DNA from: Carex sylvatica
Taxonomy: Eukaryota > Streptophyta > Magnoliopsida > Poales > Cyperaceae
Reading direction: 5' to 3'
Assembly (NCBI GenBank): GCA_964058845.1
Contig: CAXKVR010000415.1
Location: forward strand, 1 to 64,000
DNA: 64,000 nt
Positions 59,946-64,000 of the stretch are shown here, piece by piece. How positions within the stretch are numbered: position 1 is the first letter of the stretch; each line of letters begins with the position of its first letter. The notes under the pieces were generated by a model. It did no database searches. It was given only the letters and a program-made list of their open reading frames with translations, and was not told where the DNA came from. A program made the translations under genes and the position numbers.

Positions 59946-61717
59946 GGCCCTATTGTTAAATTATTTCACCCTATTGTTAAATTTATAATCTTTACTGTCA
60001 ATGTCAGTTGACTTTTCTTTAATTGAATTGGGTTTTTTTATTTTTTTCAAATCATTATGCTACACTATAAAGACTAGTTCGGTAAATCAATGAATAATGT
60101 TATCCGAATATTATAAAGAAATAATATGAACAATGTTATTGGGATGTGTCTGAAATCTGAATACTACTGTATAGTATAATATTCGAAATAAAATAAATAT
60201 TGTTTGATAAAAATTGCTTAAACGTTCGAATAGTAAAAAACACTGTTATTAAAATCGGACCGGACCGGATAAATGGACCGGAATAAATCGGATCCGGAGA
60301 CAAATCCGGTTCGGTTCTAATAAAGGACTGAATATGCATATAGACTGAAAGAAAATAAAAAAATTGGACAGTTTTCACAAAAACCAATGAACCGGTTTGA
60401 GTTGGTTTTTTCGTTCTTAAAATTTTAAAGTTTGAATCATGCGTGAACTCTCAGGTTTGAGTTGGTTCTTTCATTTGTTGCTTAAATTGCTTTTACCTTT
60501 TCAACAAAAAAAAGTGAAAAACAACTAACATGGATTAATCCGTAAACAACTCTATGTTGTCTTTTGTGTTGCTATGGGGTATCATCTTTTAAACAATTAC
60601 GTGTTCAATAGTTGCGTAACATTATTTTATAAAAAATAAAATTCAAACTGCACAATTTTTTTGAATATGGATCGTTAACGACTCATTTCTATAAAAATAA
60701 ATGAAGAATTTATACGATGTTAATTTTTTAATTTTAAAATAAATGTATAAAACTTATAAAATCTCCTTCATATTTTACTTATTTAATATTAGAAATAAGC
60801 TCAATCGATATTAAGCTTCACAAAAATATATTTCTTACATTTTGATACCAGTATTGTTATTAAATTTAGAGTTGGCTTCCACTATCCTGTTTAGTGTTTT
60901 TTAAAATCTTTAATTATTAATAATAATAAAAATCAAGATGTTGTATACGAGAATATATCTTAGTGACTTAATTGGACATATTTATGTTCTATAAAAAAAT
61001 ATTAAAGAGAAAACATATTAAAAGATACACATTTGATTATTGAATGCCAATTTATTCAGCTTTAAAATTGAATTTTTAGTCATTTAGCTTTATTGCTGAT
61101 TTTTTTTATTCATAAGTCAAATTAAACTTTTATTTAATGTATTAGTTCAAAATATACATTTTTATATCCTTGCACTTAACTAAATTAATCAAGAGATAAT
61201 ACTTTCATTTTATTTGAACAAAAATATTTCTATTTATTAATATATTTAGTATTATTAAAAAATCAGCAGTTGAACCAGTTGACTCATTGGTCCGACCAGT
61301 AAACCATTGACCTAAAGTATTACCGGGTCGATATCCGATCCAGTTCTGATAACATTGGTAAAAAACAATGAATTGTAATAATGGTGATGGTGATGGTGAT
61401 GATATAATAAAAATAATGAAAACAATATTAACAATATTAGAAAAAATATAAATATTATAAATAGTAAAAATGATACGATGATGATGATAAAAAATAATGT
61501 GAATTGTAATAATAATTAAATAAATAACTCATAACAATAATTAATAATCCAATGGCTAAATACGTCCTAAAAATATTGTTTAATTTATCTTTTTTCTTCA
61601 ATTAGACATGATGTGACGCACCATTAACAGCAACGTTAAATAAACGTTAAATAAACTTTCAATATACAAAATCTCAGAAATTACGAGAAAAACAAGATTG
61701 TTTGCACCTGTCGGAAG
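59946..61717. other. Intergenic, no gene recognised
   Basis: It includes GGACCGGACCGG-type motifs near 60255-60320 and simple repeats ((GATGGT)n near 61382, AAT-rich to 61560). Nothing coding is seen. Confidence 0.45.
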
Positions 61718-62502
61718 TAGGACTGGTAAAAAAAGCTCGTGGTCCGCTTGGTATTCGCTCGTGACTCGATCGGTAACAGCTCGTTTGTTAGTGAATCGAG
61801 TTAAAATTAGCTCGCTCGCTACATACTCGAGCCAGAATTAATGAGTTTGAGTTTGACCTAGCTCGGCATGAGCCAGTTCGGTCGTTAACGAGCTATTTAA
61901 TATACATAGTTTAATAGTTTAATCGGACCCGTTCACTTCAAATTGGGGATATTATGGTCTATGGATGTTATAGCCAGTGTTATGACAATTACACTTTGAA
62001 CTGTGTTTAAATTGATTGGTAATTTTGTATGGAATATGTGTAAATTAATTATAAACAGTTAAGTTAATTTGTATGAATTTGTTTGATTTGGTATGCATGA
62101 ATTTATTCTTTGAATATGTTTGTATGAATTTAGGATTTTGATATATTTGTATGTATGAATTTAGATGTAAACTTAATTTATAGTAGTTAATTTACTTAAT
62201 TACAATTGAATTAAGAGTATTCCTAAGTAATTAGTCATATAAATATTATTTTGTTTTAGCCATAATTGATAAGATGTGTTATGAAAATTTAAGATATAGC
62301 AGGAAAGAAAATATACAAATTTATAAATCTGCCAAGCTAGTAACGAGCTAGCTCGGCTCGCTCGGACAAGCCACGAGTCGGTCTTGAGCAATAGTTTTAG
62401 CTCGGGACCTAAAATTCAAACTCGCTCGCTCAGCTTGATACACCAATAAGCCGAGTACGAGTATGGTCTAGCTCGCTCTTTAACAGCTTGTTGCTACCCC
62501 TA
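61718..62502. mobile_element. hAT-type element with GCTCGCTCG interior
   Basis: Left end TAGGACTGGTAA and right end TTGCTACCCCTA. An exact 8-bp duplication GTCGGAAG flanks it (61710-61717 and 62503-62510). GAGCTCG/CTCGCTCG motifs fill the two outer parts; the centre is AT-rich. It is 785 bp and non-coding. Confidence 0.85.
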
Positions 62503-62532
62503 GTCGGAAGAAGTGATTCACCTGTAGACTAA

Positions 62533-62603
62533 GGGCCTGTTCGGCCATTCAGTCTGAGTGAATTTTTTTTTCCAACGAGCACAGTAGTACACCGAACAGG
62601 CTC
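62533..62603. mobile_element. Very short Harbinger-type MITE, 71 bp
   Basis: Ends GGGCCTGTTCGG / GAGCCTGTTCGG with TAA on both sides, the PIF/Harbinger pattern. Confidence 0.7.
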
Positions 62604-62888
62604 TAAACTTGTTCGAGTAATAATCTCCTCTGGTAAAAGATAGCCCATTAGACCGAATAATTTTGGAAAAGCGAAGTACAAAATAATTGGGTTCATATAG
62701 TTTCTTCATAGAAAGGTCCAATCTGGATTATGGGCCTTTTCCGTTGACTTCTCTTTTAGAGAATATTTTCCAATGCCAAAATGTTATCATTTTTCATTCA
62801 AGCTTGTAAACTAGTTCAACAACATGTCCATTAACATTATATATAAGAATTCCCGATTGCTATTTTAGCAGTCAGCACCGATTGCATG

Positions 62889-63336
62889 TAGAGCTGCAAA
62901 TGAATCGAACTGAATCAAACTTATTTTAGTTTGAGTTTGATTTGAATTAATTTCAAATCAAATTTTTTATAAATTCAATTTCAAATCTTTTACGAACTTT
63001 TTTACGACAAGAAAGAGTGATCATAGTTGCCGAAAACGAGTGATCAAAGTCATCTAAGGTTTTAGAATTGAGAGCGAGAGTTACGACTTATGAGTTATGA
63101 CTTATGGCTCGGCAGCCTTATGTTTTAACTTTTAAGTCATCAGCGAGCATAAATCATCAGTAGAAATCAACAGTTCATATTACTTTGAGATTCGAACTAG
63201 AATAATTTGCAAATCTATTTCGAACGAACTAGGTCCAGTTTGAATTTAATTTGAATTAATTTCAAACTTTTTTACGAATTTTTTCAAATCAAACTTGAAA
63301 CGAATCACGAACTACGAATTTTTGTGTGCAGCCCTA
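62889..63336. mobile_element. hAT-like element with AATTCGAA/TTTGAATT interior
   Basis: Ends TAGAGCTGCAAATG and, reversed, TAGGGCTGCACACA. The interior repeats TTTGAATTAATTTCAAA motifs. No 8-bp duplication was found. Confidence 0.5.
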
Positions 63337-63904
63337 TAGGTATCTATGCATGAAAGTAACCCCCAGCACACATGTAGACGTCATCCACCTTTGACAAAAG
63401 AATTAAAAAAATATTCTATCAACTCAAAACAAAGTAAACAAAGTAAACATAATAAAAACTTCACAAAACCTCTGAACTAAGAGCTATTTCAAGGGATTTT
63501 ATGCCAACCTTTTTTTACCAGTAAACAAAATTAACTATGAGTCTATGACATATAGACTCTGGCAAAATTAACATAGATACGTCCATTAAAAAGAAAATAT
63601 AACTCTGGCAAAATTAAAACGATTGCGTGCAAAATTAATCCCATCTTCTTCTTCTTTTTTTTGAGAAAAGTTGGGTATTGCCACGGATTTCATTAGGAAA
63701 TCATAGAAATCATAGTTGCTCACTAAGGCCGGTACCCAAATGCTACCAGTCCTTTGTGAAAAGGTTATCACATCTAAGATTGAACAAAATAAAACTAAGC
63801 TAAAAAACACCTGCGTACATGAACTATGAAGTACCCTACTACAACTACTTGTACCATAAAATCAAATGCAAACGAAGTGAAAACAGTACTTCATCCAAAC
63901 AGAA
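63337..63904. other. Intergenic, no gene recognised
   Basis: No supported feature is seen. Confidence 0.4.
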
Positions 63905-64000
63905 TAAAATCTGCTGCGATCCGAATCTCTGCTACAGTACCTTGAAATCCCTGCTTTTTCTAATCTCACCGTTTATTTTTTTTAGTACACGCATCTCTAA
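63905..64000. mobile_element. Partial MITE at the window edge
   Basis: It resembles the left half of the element at 59718-59945 (CTGCGATC, then TTTGAAATC-like and GTACACGCATCT blocks). It is cut off by the window end. Confidence 0.45.

Overview
The window is plant nuclear DNA: AT-rich, with intron-bearing genes, GT-AG introns, Ty1/copia and LINE retrotransposons, a tRNA-derived SINE and many MITEs. The best lineage clue is a complete SBP-box gene whose protein has the layout of rice SPL14/SPL17 ([12 protein letters not shown] leader, RFRSF..DFSYPR block after the SBP domain, SGELELALQ near the end). This points to a monocot, probably not a grass, but it is inference from protein memory only.

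Two genes look functional. A G-patch protein (GPATCH11/CCDC75 type) runs on the + strand from 28289 to 32069 in four exons (250 aa). An SPL14/SPL17-like transcription factor runs on the - strand from 37034 to 34171 in three exons (354 aa), with an SBP zinc domain and a miR156 target site. They converge about 2.1 kb apart, and the gap holds a MITE with a second element nested inside it.

Three gene remnants are visible. The largest is a GH1 beta-glucosidase on the - strand (13464 to 4169): eleven consecutive exons can be reconstructed with consistent phases, but it carries indels, a nonsense codon, damaged splice donors and a 4.9-kb copia element inside one exon. A PPR fragment lies at 1870-2073. 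Two exons resembling a SIN3 PAH domain (46174-46308 and 53951-53999) flank a 7.1-kb array of about ten tandem units of ~710 bp, which therefore sits in what was an intron.

Mobile DNA fills most of the rest. Region by region: 0-4 kb hAT and Mutator-type MITEs; 4-13.5 kb the beta-glucosidase pseudogene with copia element 1 (5785-10705, two 202-bp LTRs that read as identical, 5-bp target duplication); 13.5-15 kb a SINE and a large fold-back MITE; 15.7-21.9 kb a decayed copia element 2 that lost its RT/RNase H and most of its 3' LTR; 22.3-25 kb a 5'-truncated L1-type LINE (- strand); 25-27.4 kb repeats; 28-37 kb the two intact genes; 37-45 kb MITEs and a ~180-bp tandem repeat; 46-54 kb the SIN3-like remnant and array; 55-64 kb scattered MITEs, a LINE remnant and hAT-like elements. 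Many MITEs were delimited by exact 8- or 9-bp target duplications. A recurring theme is hAT-type elements ending TAGGG...CCCTA whose interiors are built from one short motif, different in each element.
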